Of a stretch of 41,586 nucleotides of DNA, positions 17,186-28,800 are shown piece after piece (within the stretch, counting starts at the first letter, position 1; each line of letters begins with the position of its first letter). The translations under genes were made by a program, and so were the position numbers. Origin of the DNA: Compostibacillus humi (GTDB lineage Bacteria; Bacillota; Bacilli; Bacillales; Amphibacillaceae); contig NZ_BMEV01000024.1 of assembly GCF_014637175.1 (NCBI RefSeq), positions 1-41,586 of the forward strand, given 5' to 3'. The notes beneath the pieces were generated by a model. It was not told the origin of the DNA and ran no database searches. It saw only the letters and a list, made by a program, of their open reading frames with translations.

Positions 17186-18292
17186 ATGTACAAACGTCAT
17201 TTCATGCAGCTCTTTCGGCTGGGCACCGTTGTTATCGCTGGGTTTGCAATCTACTGGTTCATCCGCATTACGATTCCATATATCTATCCGTTTCTCGCTG
17301 CCCTTTTTTTCGCTGTCCTGCTTTTGCCTATTGTGGACTTTTTAGAAAAAAAGTGGAAATTCCCAAGGATTTTTGCTGTCTGTTTAACCTTTTTCCATTT
17401 GATTTCACTGGCAATCGGAGGATTTATTTTTATCATCGTTGAAATTTATCATGGTACCGTATATTTGGCAGATAAAATTCCTGGCTATTTCCAAAATTTG
17501 ATTACGCTAATGGAAGAGATTTTTCAAAGCCGCATTATTCCTGCCTACGAAAAGGGGTTAAAACTTTTTTTGACATTGGATAGTGATCAGCAAACGGCCA
17601 TTCGGAATCAGCTTACCCGGATTACGGAATCAATTTCACAAACTGGTGCCGACATGCTGGAAAGCTTCCTCTCTTATCTGCCTGAACTTGTTTCTTTTAT
17701 ACCAAATTCATTTACAATTACTATATTTATATTTCTAGCTACTTTTATTATTCTGTTAGACTGGCACCGGCTCCAGGCAAATATTAAACCATTCGTTCCG
17801 GACCGCTTTCTTCAATCTGTTCATGAAAGCTGGTCCCATTTAAAAACAGCCGTGTTGCACTATGCAAAAGCCCAATTGATTCTCGTCATCATTACCGGGT
17901 TGCTTACCTATTTCGGCTTAGTGATTATCGGAGTCCGACATGCTTTTACGATTTCGTTATTCGCCATGGCAATCGACCTGATTCCGCTTATCGGAACGGG
18001 CTTCATCTTTATTCCATGGATATTATATTTGTTTTTTTCTGGAAATTACGGTTTTACGATTGCATTAATTATTTTGTATATGATACTCGTTATCGTTCGC
18101 CAAGTGCTAGAGCCAAAAATTATTTCTGCCAACTTGGGGATGCACCCTCTTCTTGCATTAGCGGGGTACTTTATTGGCATTCAATTATGGGGGGTGATGG
18201 GTGTATTGCTTGCTCCAGTCCTTTTATTACTACTCCTCGTCTTCTATCAAGCAGGGGTGCTTCGGTGGGTTTGGAATTATATAAAAGGTTGA
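17186..18292 (+). CDS. ytvI: YtvI family membrane protein (AI-2E transporter superfamily)
   Basis: A 368-aa integral membrane protein with about eight hydrophobic segments: an N-terminal group (about 12-90), a soluble central region (about 100-165), and a C-terminal group after 170. The C-terminal half has the AI-2E/PerM family stretch IDLIPLIGTGFIFIPW and VLEPKIISANLGMHP. The Bacillus member YtvI is annotated as a sporulation membrane protein; its substrate is not known. The ATG is preceded by TTGGAGG. It is on the plus strand and ends 2 bp from the convergent fxsA stop. Confidence 0.88.
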   Translation: MYKRHFMQLFRLGTVVIAGFAIYWFIRITIPYIYPFLAALFFAVLLLPIVDFLEKKWKFPRIFAVCLTFFHLISLAIGGFIFIIVEIYHGTVYLADKIPGYFQNLITLMEEIFQSRIIPAYEKGLKLFLTLDSDQQTAIRNQLTRITESISQTGADMLESFLSYLPELVSFIPNSFTITIFIFLATFIILLDWHRLQANIKPFVPDRFLQSVHESWSHLKTAVLHYAKAQLILVIITGLLTYFGLVIIGVRHAFTISLFAMAIDLIPLIGTGFIFIPWILYLFFSGNYGFTIALIILYMILVIVRQVLEPKIISANLGMHPLLALAGYFIGIQLWGVMGVLLAPVLLLLLLVFYQAGVLRWVWNYIKG

Positions 18293-18294
18293 CT

Positions 18295-18684
18295 TTACCA
18301 TCTTCGAAAGATAATCGTTCCCCGCTCCAGAGAACGCTTTAACCAAATGTATAACCCTTGGCGAATAAACCTCCTTGTCAGAGGAATGACAAATATGAGA
18401 CCAATCGTATCCGTAATAAACCCGGGAGAAAGCAGGAATATTCCTCCAATAAAAATACAGACTCCGTCGATAATTTGTTTCGTCGGAACTTGTCCTTGAC
18501 TTAATTGCCATTGTACGTCTCTCCATGTTTGCAATCCTTGCCATCTCGCAATGGATATACCGATAATCCCGGTCAGGAGAATTAACAAAATTACATACCA
18601 CGGACCGATTTTTCCGCCAATCCAGATAAACATTCCAATTTCCAGTGCCGGCAAAACTAGAACGAGCAAAAATAGCCACCGCAT
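18295..18684 (-). CDS. fxsA: FxsA family membrane protein
   Basis: A 129-aa inner-membrane protein with four hydrophobic segments (about 2-24, 27-46, 70-90, 88-104) and a basic C-terminal tail. It matches FxsA (suppressor of F exclusion of phage T7), including GGIFLLSPGFITDTIG, the most conserved block. Its cellular role in Bacillus is unknown. The start ATG has AAGGGG upstream. It lies between pyk and the convergent ytvI, with only 2 bp to the ytvI stop. Confidence 0.9.
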   Translation of the reverse strand: MRWLFLLVLVLPALEIGMFIWIGGKIGPWYVILLILLTGIIGISIARWQGLQTWRDVQWQLSQGQVPTKQIIDGVCIFIGGIFLLSPGFITDTIGLIFVIPLTRRFIRQGLYIWLKRSLERGTIIFRRW

Positions 18685-18739
18685 AGATAAACCCCTTTTC
18701 TAATCATACCATTTTTATAAAAGGAAAGAAAAGTAAATT

Positions 18740-18772
18740 AATAAGAAAACTCGCCAAATTGTGGCGAGTTTC
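18740..18772 (-). terminator. terminator of pfkA-pyk
   Basis: A stem AAACTCGCCA / TGGCGAGTTT (18747-18756, 18762-18771) with a T-rich minus-strand tail, just after pyk. Confidence 0.85.
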
Positions 18773-18788
18773 TTTCATAGAACATGAA

Positions 18789-20549
18789 CTAGAGGACCTT
18801 TGCATGTCCTTTATATATATCTCCCTTTGTCCCGTCAATTGTAATATCCATTCCGTCATGAAGAATGTTAAATACATCGTCAACCCCTACAATTACTGGA
18901 ATGCCGAGGTTTAAACCGACAACGGCAGCGTGGGAAGTAAGTCCGCCTTCCTGCGTAATAATTCCTGCAGCTTTTTCTAAAGCTGGCATCATATCCCGAT
19001 CCGTGCCATAGGCGACGACAATATCTCCGTCTTCCACTTTCTCCAATGCCTCTTTGGCATTACGGACAAAAACAGCCCGGCCGTAAGCGCTCAATTTGCC
19101 GATTCCTTGTCCTTTGGCGATGACATCGCCGATGATGTGCACTTTTAGAAGGTTTGTCGTTCCGCTCTCGCCAACCGGTACGCCTGCGGTTATAATAACC
19201 CTGCTTCCCGGTTTGCAGATACCAGATTCCAAACCGCGTTCAATCGCGATATCGAGCATTTCATCCGTCGAATCCACCTTTTTGCCCATGACAGCATGTA
19301 CTCCCCATACTAAGGAAAGCTGGCGATTGACATGTTCGGAAAAGGTAACAGCAAGGATAGCTGCTCTTGGACGGTATTTGGAAATCATCCGGGCGGTATG
19401 GCCGCTTTCCGTCGGTGTAATAATCGTATCAATGTTTAAATTCATTGCCGTATGGGTTACCGACTGGCTAATCGCTTCGGTAATTGTCATTTCTACATTT
19501 TTCGAACGGTCAGTTAAAATCGTTTTATGGTCTAAAGCAGATTCGGCTTTTACCGCAATATTATGCATTGTTTGCACCGATTCTACCGGATATTGTCCCG
19601 CAGCGGTTTCCCCGGATAGCATAATCGCATCCGTCCCATCAAAGATTGCATTGGCTACGTCCGAAGCTTCCGCTCTTGTCGGACGCGGGTTTCTCTGCAT
19701 CGAATCTAACATTTGGGTTGCTGTAATAACCGGTTTTCCTGCATTATTACATTTCTTGATCAATTCTTTTTGTACCAATGGCACATCTTCAGCAGGAATT
19801 TCAACACCAAGGTCCCCTCTGGCAACCATTAGCCCGTCGCTTACTTCCAGGATGCTGTCTATATTGTCTACTCCTTCCTGGTTCTCGATTTTTGGAATGA
19901 TTTTAATATGGGTAGCATCGTGCTGTTCCAGTACTTCTCTTATTTCAAGCACATCGGAAGCCCGGCGGACAAAGGAAGCAGCGATAAAATCGATGTCCTG
20001 TTCGATACCGAATGTAATATCAGCTCTGTCCTTTTCCGTAATGCCAGGTAAATTGACTGAGACATTCGGCACATTTACGCCTTTTTTATTTTTAATCGTG
20101 CCGCTGTTTAAAGCAATTGTTTTAATTTCCATGTTTTCCTTATCAATGTCCTGCACTTCTAATTCAATCAAACCGTCATCAAGCAGAATTTTAGATCCTT
20201 TCTGCACATCGTGAATTAATCCGTCATATGTAACAGAAAAGCGTTCCGCCGTCCCTTCCACTTCCTTCATGGAAATATAAACGGTACTTCCTTCGACAAT
20301 CTCGTCTTGTCCATTTTTAAAATTACCCGTACGGATTTCTGGACCCTTCGTATCCAGCAATATTGCTACTGTTTTCCCTTTATTTTTTGCTGCCTGCCGA
20401 ATATTTTTAATCCGCTGCCCGTGTTCTTCATAATCCCCATGGGAAAAATTAAGCCGTGCCACGTTCATCCCGGCATCAATCAGCTGCTCCAGTTTTTCAA
20501 TCGATTCGGAAGCAGGCCCTATCGTACATACAATTTTTGTGTTTCGCAT
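18789..20549 (-). CDS. pyk: pyruvate kinase with C-terminal PEP-utilizer domain
   Basis: Last glycolytic step: phosphoenolpyruvate plus ADP to pyruvate plus ATP. The 586-aa protein begins [13 protein letters not shown] and has the barrel motifs [10 protein letters not shown] and [13 protein letters not shown] and the [12 protein letters not shown] loop. An extra C-terminal domain after about residue 475 includes [19 protein letters not shown], the PEP-utilizer mobile domain typical of Bacillus and Geobacillus enzymes. The ATG is preceded by AAAGGAGG. It is the second gene of the pfkA-pyk operon, with a 21-bp gap. Confidence 0.97.
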   Translation of the reverse strand: MRNTKIVCTIGPASESIEKLEQLIDAGMNVARLNFSHGDYEEHGQRIKNIRQAAKNKGKTVAILLDTKGPEIRTGNFKNGQDEIVEGSTVYISMKEVEGTAERFSVTYDGLIHDVQKGSKILLDDGLIELEVQDIDKENMEIKTIALNSGTIKNKKGVNVPNVSVNLPGITEKDRADITFGIEQDIDFIAASFVRRASDVLEIREVLEQHDATHIKIIPKIENQEGVDNIDSILEVSDGLMVARGDLGVEIPAEDVPLVQKELIKKCNNAGKPVITATQMLDSMQRNPRPTRAEASDVANAIFDGTDAIMLSGETAAGQYPVESVQTMHNIAVKAESALDHKTILTDRSKNVEMTITEAISQSVTHTAMNLNIDTIITPTESGHTARMISKYRPRAAILAVTFSEHVNRQLSLVWGVHAVMGKKVDSTDEMLDIAIERGLESGICKPGSRVIITAGVPVGESGTTNLLKVHIIGDVIAKGQGIGKLSAYGRAVFVRNAKEALEKVEDGDIVVAYGTDRDMMPALEKAAGIITQEGGLTSHAAVVGLNLGIPVIVGVDDVFNILHDGMDITIDGTKGDIYKGHAKVL

Positions 20550-20570
20550 TCATGCTCCTCCTTTATCCTG

Positions 20571-21557
<987 letters not shown>

Positions 21558-21703
21558 TTATCCTTATTCTGTACTAACGATTCTACACTATTTATTGCTT
21601 CATTAAAAAGATATAGGAAAAACGTTGAAATGGCAATTTTTGAGCACATTTTCACAAAAAATATTTATGAAAACGATTTACTGTTATAAACATAAGGAAA
21701 AGA

Positions 21704-21822
21704 GGGTGTCCGAAAAGTAAAAATTTCCAAAGAGGCGATAAACAAGAATATTGATATATCAAGATTTTGAAACATGAAAAGAGGGCTTCCAGAAGTCGAA
21801 ATACGACTTTCTGGACAGCCCC
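21704..21822. mobile_element. possible MITE or insertion-sequence remnant between pfkA and accA
   Basis: The ends are inverted near-repeats: GGGTGTCCGAAAAGT (21704-21718) and, on the other strand, GGCTGTCCAGAAAGT (21806-21820), 12 of 15 identical. Such GGGTGTCC/GGCTGTCC ends resemble terminal repeats of some Bacillus insertion sequences. The 119-bp interval has no credible gene, and I see no clear target duplication. Its right half also forms the accA terminator hairpin. The rest of the 302-bp gap (21531-21703) is AT-rich with nothing else I can support. Confidence 0.4.
21776..21822 (-). terminator. terminator of the accD-accA operon
   Basis: A hairpin whose core is CCAGAAGTCG / CGACTTTCTGG with outer GGGCT / AGCCC, followed on the minus strand by TCTTTTC. 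It lies about 10 bp after accA. The hairpin belongs to the right half of the IS-like remnant. Confidence 0.7.
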
Positions 21823-21832
21823 TTCCCCCTTT

Positions 21833-22792
21833 TTAAACAATTTCGTATTGCCCAATCTTTTTATATTTTTCCCATCTTTTTTCTAATAATTCTTCGGTAC
21901 TATATTTGCTTAATTGCGTAAAGGACTGTTCTAACACAGCATCGATGTAAGCAGCCTGCTGCTCCGGATCCCGATGGGCGCCCCCTTTTGGCTCCGGAAT
22001 TACCTGGTCAATTACCTTCAATTTTTTCAAATCATAAGCGGTAATTTTCAGCGATTCGGCGGCTTTTTGCGCAAGATTGGCATCTCTCCACAAAATAGAA
22101 GCAGCGCCTTCCGGAGAAATAACCGAGTAGGTAGAGTTTTCGAGCATATGAATATGGTCGCCGACACCAATGGCCAATGCACCGCCACTTCCTCCTTCGC
22201 CAATGACGATACAGACAATCGGCACCTTTAGTCCTGCCATTTCCATCAGATTTTTTGCAATGGCTTCGCTTTGACCCCGTTCTTCTGCTGCTTTCCCCGG
22301 ATATGCTCCCTTTGTATCAATAAAGCAAATAATCGGGCGGTTAAATTTCTCCGCCTGTTTCATATGTCTGAGCGCTTTCCGGTATCCTTCGGGATGAGGC
22401 ATGCCAAAATTTCTGCGGATATTTTCTTTCGTATCCCGTCCCCGCTGATGTCCTATAACTGTAACCGGCTTTCCTTTATAATAGGCAATGCCGGCAACGA
22501 TAGCCGCATCGTCACCAAAGTACCGGTCCCCGTGAAATTCGATAAAATCCGTAAATAAATATTCGATATAGTCTAAGGTGGTCGGCCGTTCTGCATGCCG
22601 AGCCATCTGAACCCGGTCCCACGGTTTTAAATTGGAATATATGTCATTCTCCAGTTGCTGCAGTCGATTCTCCAACGTTTGAATTTCCTCGCTTAGATCT
22701 ATTTCGCTATCTTTGGAAAGGGATTTTAATTCATTAATTTTTTCCTTTAAATGGACAATCGGTTTTTCGAACTCTAGTGCTTGCCTTACCAT
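21833..22792 (-). CDS. accA: acetyl-CoA carboxylase carboxyltransferase subunit alpha
   Basis: With AccD, transfers CO2 from carboxybiotin to acetyl-CoA to give malonyl-CoA, the committed step of fatty acid synthesis. The 319-aa protein has an N-terminal coiled region (about 15-50) and the crotonase-type fold with [40 protein letters not shown] and [12 protein letters not shown]. The ATG overlaps the end of accD by 7 bp and has GGAGGA upstream, so the two subunits are coupled for equal production. It is the last gene of the ytsJ operon. Confidence 0.97.
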   Translation of the reverse strand: MVRQALEFEKPIVHLKEKINELKSLSKDSEIDLSEEIQTLENRLQQLENDIYSNLKPWDRVQMARHAERPTTLDYIEYLFTDFIEFHGDRYFGDDAAIVAGIAYYKGKPVTVIGHQRGRDTKENIRRNFGMPHPEGYRKALRHMKQAEKFNRPIICFIDTKGAYPGKAAEERGQSEAIAKNLMEMAGLKVPIVCIVIGEGGSGGALAIGVGDHIHMLENSTYSVISPEGAASILWRDANLAQKAAESLKITAYDLKKLKVIDQVIPEPKGGAHRDPEQQAAYIDAVLEQSFTQLSKYSTEELLEKRWEKYKKIGQYEIV

Positions 22793-23649
22793 GTTCCTCC
22801 TCCCTTCTCGTGCATTTCCAAGAGTTTGGAGAGCGTTTCTTTCATTTCAGAACGGTGAATAATTTTATCGAGCTGTCCGTGCTCCAGCAAAAATTCAGCG
22901 GTCTGGAAATCGTCCGGGAGTTTCTCACGAATTGTTTGTTCGATAATTCTCCTCCCAGCAAAACCGATTAACGCACCTGGCTCGGCAAAATTATAATCTC
23001 CGATGGAGGCAAAGCTGGCAGAAACACCGCCTGTTGTCGGGTGGGTCATAACGGAAATCATCAGACCGCCCTCTTCACTAAAACGCTTTATTGCTGCAGA
23101 TGTCTTTGCCATCTGCATTAAGCTTAGCACACCTTCCTGCATCCGTGCCCCGCCAGAGGCAGTAAAAATAATAAAAGGAAGGGACTGCTCCCTCGCATTT
23201 TCAACTGCCCGAGCAATTTTTTCTCCTACAACCGACCCCATGCTTCCCATCCGGAAGGTGGAATCCATGACACTAAAGGCGGTTTTATGCCCTTTTATTG
23301 TTCCGTATCCGGTAACAACGCCTTCATTCAGTCCGGTTTTATCCCGATCTTTAGCGATTTTTTCCTCATATCCTGGGAAATTTAACGGATTTCCTGAAGT
23401 CAGATTATGATCCCACTCGTGAAAGCTGTCTTCGTCAAAAAGACTGTTGATTCGTTCCCATGCGGTCATCGGCAGGTGATATCCGCAATTCGGACATACA
23501 TAAAGAGATTTTTTCATTTCTTTCCGGTAAAAGATTTTCCGGCAGCCTGGACATTTTTGCATTAACCCTTCCGGCACATCCTGTTTCCCGTTCTCGCTTG
23601 GTATCGTTGCATATTTTTTTCTTTTAGAAAAAATATCTTTCAACTGCAT
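22786..23649 (-). CDS. accD: acetyl-CoA carboxylase carboxyltransferase subunit beta
   Basis: Partner of AccA in malonyl-CoA synthesis. The 287-aa protein has the N-terminal zinc ribbon Cys33, Cys36, Cys52 and Cys55 (CPGC, CPNC), then the carboxyltransferase fold with [18 protein letters not shown] and [13 protein letters not shown]. The ATG has AAAAGGAGG upstream. It lies 46 bp after the GntR-type regulator and overlaps accA. Confidence 0.97.
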   Translation of the reverse strand: MQLKDIFSKRKKYATIPSENGKQDVPEGLMQKCPGCRKIFYRKEMKKSLYVCPNCGYHLPMTAWERINSLFDEDSFHEWDHNLTSGNPLNFPGYEEKIAKDRDKTGLNEGVVTGYGTIKGHKTAFSVMDSTFRMGSMGSVVGEKIARAVENAREQSLPFIIFTASGGARMQEGVLSLMQMAKTSAAIKRFSEEGGLMISVMTHPTTGGVSASFASIGDYNFAEPGALIGFAGRRIIEQTIREKLPDDFQTAEFLLEHGQLDKIIHRSEMKETLSKLLEMHEKGGGTW

Positions 23650-23695
23650 GGGATTATTCCTCCTTTTCTGTGCCTGACAAAAGTTTTCCGATTCA

Positions 23696-24322
23696 CTACT
23701 TTGTCATTTCGTACCGTGTAAACAGTGATTCAATGGAATTAACGGTCTTTTCTCTATAATATTGCAGAAGTTTTCCATAAAACTCTTTCGTATAATTTTG
23801 CTTTTCAAAAGGAGAGGAGTATTCCTCCATCAATTGCCATATCCTTAACATCAGTAAATTTTCCGTCTTTGCAAAAAGGAAGGAAAAAAAGGATAAATGA
23901 CATTCATACGGCCTCTCTTCCCATCGGTCCATTTTATCTTTCAATACAGAAATATCCTTTTCAGACAGATGGGAACAGGCCTGTTTCGCTGCTTCCTTTT
24001 CTAATATCCGTTTCGTTTCCAGCAAATTACGGCGGATACGAGGATCGCTTAATACAAAAGAAGCCAATATATCTAAAGTTTGAAAAGATTCGTAATTGGC
24101 AATGAAAGTGCCTTCTCCTGTCCTTGTTTCGATTATTCCTAAAAGCTCTAACGCCCGCAGCGCTTCCCGGACAGAAGATCTTCCCGCTTGTAATTTTTCG
24201 GAAAGTTCCCTTTCAGAAGGCAATTTATCTCCAGGTCCTAACCTGTTTTTTTCGATATATAAACGAATTTGCTGCAAAACCCCTTGGTACACTTTCGGTT
24301 TTGTCGTTACGATCAACGTCAA
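23696..24322 (-). CDS. GntR/FadR-family transcriptional regulator
   Basis: A 208-aa protein with an N-terminal winged helix of the GntR superfamily (about 10-75). It includes [26 protein letters not shown], given here in parts as [12 protein letters not shown] and [10 protein letters not shown], then GEGTFI. A helical C-terminal domain with acidic and basic helices (about 85-205) is of FadR/FCD-like type but short. The start is TTG at 24322; its ribosome site GGAGG overlaps the end of the malic enzyme gene 3 bp away. It sits inside ytsJ-gntR-accD-accA. A FadR-like palindrome covers the operon start site, so autorepression is likely. The ligand is unknown; an acyl-CoA or malonyl-CoA is a guess. 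Confidence 0.88.
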   Translation of the reverse strand: MTLIVTTKPKVYQGVLQQIRLYIEKNRLGPGDKLPSERELSEKLQAGRSSVREALRALELLGIIETRTGEGTFIANYESFQTLDILASFVLSDPRIRRNLLETKRILEKEAAKQACSHLSEKDISVLKDKMDRWEERPYECHLSFFSFLFAKTENLLMLRIWQLMEEYSSPFEKQNYTKEFYGKLLQYYREKTVNSIESLFTRYEMTK

Positions 24323-24325
24323 GGG

Positions 24326-25579
24326 TCACTCCTCCAGCTGATTGCCTTCTTTTAACAACGCTAATTTTCTCGTACGCATTGCAATTTCTTCCGGATCGAT
24401 TTCCCGCCGGGCAACCCCGGTTTGCAACGCTGCTTCCGCAACACTTTTCGCAACTGCAGGTGCTACCCGCGGATCAAAAGGTGCTGGAATGACATAATCT
24501 TCATTCAGTTCTTCTTCTGGAATTAATCCTGCAATGGCCTCGGCAGCAGCAATTTTCATCGCTTCATTAATTCTTGTCGCCCGAACGTCTAATGCACCGC
24601 GGAAAATTCCAGGAAATGCAAGAACATTATTTACTTGGTTAGGGTAATCCGACCGGCCGGTACCGATTACCTTTGCCCCGGCAGCTTTGGCGTCTTCCGG
24701 CATAATTTCAGGTGTAGGATTGGCCATAGCAAAAATGATCGGATTATCGTTCATTTTTGCAACCATTTCTTTTGTTAGTGCTCCACCTACCGAAACACCA
24801 ATAAACACGTCGGCACCTTCAATCACTTCATCCAGGCTGCCTTCAATTTTGTTCAGATTTGTAAAAGCTGCGACTTCGTCTTTCACTGGATTCATCCCAT
24901 ATTTTCTCCCGGCAAAAATTGCACCACGGGAGTCACACATAATCATATTATGAACTCCTAAGCTCTTTAGCAGTTTAATGATGGCTATTCCGGCTGCACC
25001 CGCGCCGTTTGCTACTACTTTAATGGAAGAAAAAGACTTTCCTGTCAGTTTTAATGCATTGATGAGTCCTGCTGCGGTAACGATAGCTGTCCCATGCTGA
25101 TCATCGTGGAAAATCGGAATATTCGTTTCCTTGCGTAGCCGTTCTTCGATTATAAAACAGTTTGGAGCAGCAATATCTTCCAAGTTCACTCCGCCAAAGG
25201 AAGGCTCCATTAATTTTACGGTCTCTACAATTTTGTCAACCTCATTCGTATTTAAGCAAATCGGAAAAGCATCCACTCCGGCAAAGGTTTTGAATAATAC
25301 CGCTTTCCCTTCCATCACCGGAAGTGACGCTTCTGCACCAATATTCCCTAATCCGAGAACTGCAGATCCATCACTGACGACAGCGACCGAATTTCCTTTC
25401 ATCGTATAATCATATACGGTTTGCACATTTTCATGAATTTCTTTGCAAGGCTCGGCAACGCCCGGCGAATAAGCCAAGCTTAAATCTTTCGCGTTTCGTA
25501 CCGGTACTTTCGATTGAACCGTCAATTTCCCCTGATGAATTTTATGTATGTGCAGCGCTTCATCTCTCAAACTGGACAT
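24326..25579 (-). CDS. ytsJ: NAD(P)-dependent malic enzyme, YtsJ type
   Basis: Oxidatively decarboxylates malate to pyruvate, yielding NAD(P)H; the B. subtilis homologue YtsJ is the main NADP-linked malic enzyme. The 417-aa protein has the N-terminal malic domain with SPGVAEPC, VVSDGSAVLGLGNIG and IFHDDQHGTAIV, then a Rossmann domain with VANGAGAAGIAI. The ATG at 25579 has GGAGAGG upstream. It is the first gene of an operon with a GntR regulator and accDA, linking pyruvate/NADPH supply to malonyl-CoA formation. Confidence 0.95.
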   Translation of the reverse strand: MSSLRDEALHIHKIHQGKLTVQSKVPVRNAKDLSLAYSPGVAEPCKEIHENVQTVYDYTMKGNSVAVVSDGSAVLGLGNIGAEASLPVMEGKAVLFKTFAGVDAFPICLNTNEVDKIVETVKLMEPSFGGVNLEDIAAPNCFIIEERLRKETNIPIFHDDQHGTAIVTAAGLINALKLTGKSFSSIKVVANGAGAAGIAIIKLLKSLGVHNMIMCDSRGAIFAGRKYGMNPVKDEVAAFTNLNKIEGSLDEVIEGADVFIGVSVGGALTKEMVAKMNDNPIIFAMANPTPEIMPEDAKAAGAKVIGTGRSDYPNQVNNVLAFPGIFRGALDVRATRINEAMKIAAAEAIAGLIPEEELNEDYVIPAPFDPRVAPAVAKSVAEAALQTGVARREIDPEEIAMRTRKLALLKEGNQLEE

Positions 25580-25707
25580 GAACTATATTCCTCTCCTTTA
25601 CCATTCAACATTTACGGGAGCGACGCAAACTATGTTCGAATAAAGAAATATCATGGATATAAATGCAATGAAAAATGCAGGTCAATCCCGTGTTCCCATA
25701 TGAAAAA

Positions 25708-25742
25708 GTGTCATTACAGTGGTCAGACCACTATAATGACAC
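25708..25742. promoter_or_regulatory. FadR/GntR-type operator of the ytsJ-gntR-accDA operon
   Basis: A 35-bp near-perfect palindrome: TGTCATTACAGTGGTC (25709-25724), central A, then its complement with one mismatch, extended by G/C at the ends. Its core TGGTCAGACCA matches the FadR-type pattern TGGTCnGACCA. It begins one base downstream of the promoter -10 box and covers the transcription start region. The likely binder is the GntR/FadR-family protein encoded two genes downstream. Confidence 0.75.
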
Positions 25743-25770
25743 ATTATAACAGATGGAGGCCTTCTGTAAA
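25743..25770 (-). promoter_or_regulatory. promoter of the ytsJ-gntR-accDA operon
   Basis: Minus-strand TTTACA (25765-25770), 16-bp spacer, perfect TATAAT (25743-25748), with TG one base before the -10. The start should fall near 25736, giving a leader of about 155 nt. Apart from this promoter, the operator and a weak AT-rich hairpin at 25785-25805 after dnaE, the 262-bp gap shows nothing else. Confidence 0.8.
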
Positions 25771-25841
25771 GTATTGTATCTTTGAAAAGGAAAAATTATC
25801 CTTTTGGAATCTCACAAGCATAAATGTTTAGCGGGCGCTTG

Positions 25842-28800
25842 TCAGCTCTCGTTCTGTTTAGCTTTCTGCAGCACGACATTGTCCTCGCCGAAGTATTGTT
25901 TTAGATCCTGGATGCATTCATAATTTGGCTGGACTGCAAATTCATAGGATAATTTGTATGTTTGTTTTTTGTCCTGCTGATAAATATAGATGTCTGTGCT
26001 GCCCGGATGGTTAGAGGCAATTCTTTTTAAAATTGTTAACGTTTTTTCATATTCATCCGAAGAAACCCGGATAAATAACCTTGTTTTTTCCGATTCATAT
26101 AAATGTTCTTCTTTAAACAAAGAAATATCATCCAGCACCCATTGCAGCTTATTGTTGCGCTCCTCTATTTTTCCCACTATCGCAACAATCATTTCTTCTC
26201 CCAGCCACGGACTGACACGGCGGTACAATTCAGGGAAAATAACTCCATCCGCATCATCCGTTTCATCACTCAGGGTGATAAATGCCATCGAGTCGCCGCG
26301 TTTTGTCCGAATCGTTCTTATCGCTTGAATGGAACCGACACTTTTCACCTTTCGTTTACCAACGAGGTCTCCCATTTGCTGCAAAGTAATGTAGCCATTT
26401 TTTCGAAGGAGCGGACGGATTTCCTTCAACGGATGGCTAGAGACATATATTCCGAGCAGCTCTTTTTCATCAGCTAATTTTTTGATTAAACTAAAATCAT
26501 CCATTGGAACATAGTCCGCTTCGATATCAATTTTATCCTGAAACAGACTTGGCTGGTCCTGAAATTCCCGAAACAACTCGCCTGTGTCCATCGCTTTGTC
26601 TAACGTTGCAAGCAGACTTGCTCGATTGGCATAAACCTGATCAAAACAGCCTGTAAGGATTAAGTTTTCAATTGACTGCCGGTTGACGATATCGGTATTG
26701 ACCCGTATGCAAAAGTCAAATAAATTGCGGAATGGACCGTCTTTCCGTTTTTCTAAAATTTCCTTCACCACGTTGTGCCCGAGCCCTTTAATGCTCGAAA
26801 GCCCGATGCGGATATTGTTCCCTTCGACGGAAAATTTGCCATAGCTATGATTAATGGAAGGCGGCAGCAAATTGATGCCCATTTCCTTCATTTCCTTTAT
26901 ATATGCTGGCAATTTTTCCTGCTGATTCCGTAATGAACTTAATAATTCAGCAAAAAAATGCTCCGGATAGTGGGCTTTCAAATAGCTAAGCTGGTAGGAA
27001 ATTTTACTATAGGCAACAGCATGGCTCCTCGGAAAACCGTAATTGGAAAACTTTACAATCCAGCTGAACAGTTCTTCGGCAATGCTGACATCGTATCCAT
27101 TCTGAATACATCCTTGAACAAATGATGCCTTCAATTGCTTCATCAGATTTGCGTTCTTTTTGCTCACCGCCCGGCGAAGAATATCCGCCTCCCCAAGGGA
27201 AAAACCGGCCATCCGGTGGGCGATTTGCATAATTTGCTCCTGATAAACGAGAACACCATAGGTGGATTTTAAAATCGGTTCTAAGTCGGGATGAGGGTAC
27301 GTCGTTTTTGCCCGTTTATGCTTCCGGTCTATATAGACAGGAATAAAATTCATCGGTCCCGGCCGGTATAGGGCATTGACGGCGACGATATCCTCAAAAT
27401 TTGTCGGTCTCAGCTCCTTTAGAACTTGTTTCATCCCTTCCGACTCCAGCTGGAATACTCCGTTCGTCAGTCCCTTACGCAATAGGGCGAAAGTTTTTTC
27501 GTCATTTTCCGGAATCTGTTGAAACGTAAAATCGGCATCCGACCTATATTGGATCGACTTCATTATTTTTTCCAGCAAAGTTAAATTGCGCAGACCGAGA
27601 AAATCCATCTTTAAAAGGCCAATTGCCTCTAATTCATTCATGGCAAATTGGGTTAAATACGTTTCCCCGGTGCCGCCAGCTGTGAGCGGAACATAATCGG
27701 TAAGCGGAGCTTCGCTAATTACTACCCCGGCAGCATGGGTGGATACATGTCTCGGAATCCCTTCCAGCTTTGCCGCAATGGAAAACAGCGCCTTTAGCTT
27801 CGGAGAACTTTTCACCAATTCCTGGAGAGTTTTAGATTCCTTCAAAATTTCTCCGATGGATTGTTTCGTCTGCTGCGGAATTTCCTTTAGAATAAGGGTG
27901 CGGTCATTCCCATCCACGTCCATTGTCTTCATTAATTCTCTAATAAGGGAGCGGGCTGCAAATGTTCCGAATGTAATTATTTGCGCCACATGGTCTTTTC
28001 CGTATTTATTACGGACGTATTCAATGACCTCGTCCCTCCGTTCATCGGAAAAATCGACGTCTATATCCGGCATTGTCTTCCGTTCCAGATTCAGAAACCG
28101 TTCAAACAGCAATTCGTTGTCCAATGGGTCCACATCGGTAATGCCCAACACGTAGGCAACGATGGAGCTGGCGGAAGACCCCCGGCCTGGGCCGACAAGG
28201 ATGTTTTGCTCCTTCGCAAATCGGATGAAATCGGCGACAATCAAAAAGTAATCACTAAACTTCATCGATTTAATCACATTCAGTTCGTATGTAAGCCGCT
28301 CTTTTACTTCATCTGTTATTCGGTCATACCGTTTCCCAACGTGCTCCCAGCAAACTTTCTCCAAATAAGAATGGGCATCCGTCCCGTCTGGTACGGGAAA
28401 GGACGGCAGCAGCTGCTGATGAAAGGGTATGTCTACGTGGCATTGTTCTTTAATCCATTCCGTTTCCGCAAGAATTTCCGGCCATACTTGCTGAAACAGT
28501 TGTTCCATTTCCAGCGGATTCCGGAGATGTTTTCCCGTCAGTTCCTGGCTTGACAGTTTCATATCCCATGGAGTTCCCCTTTTCATCGCCAGCAGCACGT
28601 CAAGAGCATAAACATCTTTTTCTTCTAAATATTTCACTTCAGTGACGGCGGCTGCCTTCGTACCGTAAGTTTCTTTCATTGCCTTCAACACTTGAACGAA
28701 TCGCTCCCGGTTCCGGTCTAGACCGAGATAAAAATGCCCATCTGGAAATATAATTTCGATAGGATGGATGTATTGATGCAGCTGCTCTAACGTATTCGTC

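Noticed and set aside
19096-20214. 372-codon open frame on the plus strand opposite pyk
   Set aside because: It is fully antisense to the well-supported pyruvate kinase gene, has no ribosome site and no family motifs; long antisense frames are common here.
21652-21855. 67-codon minus-strand frame in the pfkA-accA gap
   Set aside because: It overlaps the accA end and the IS-like remnant, lacks a ribosome site and resembles no family.
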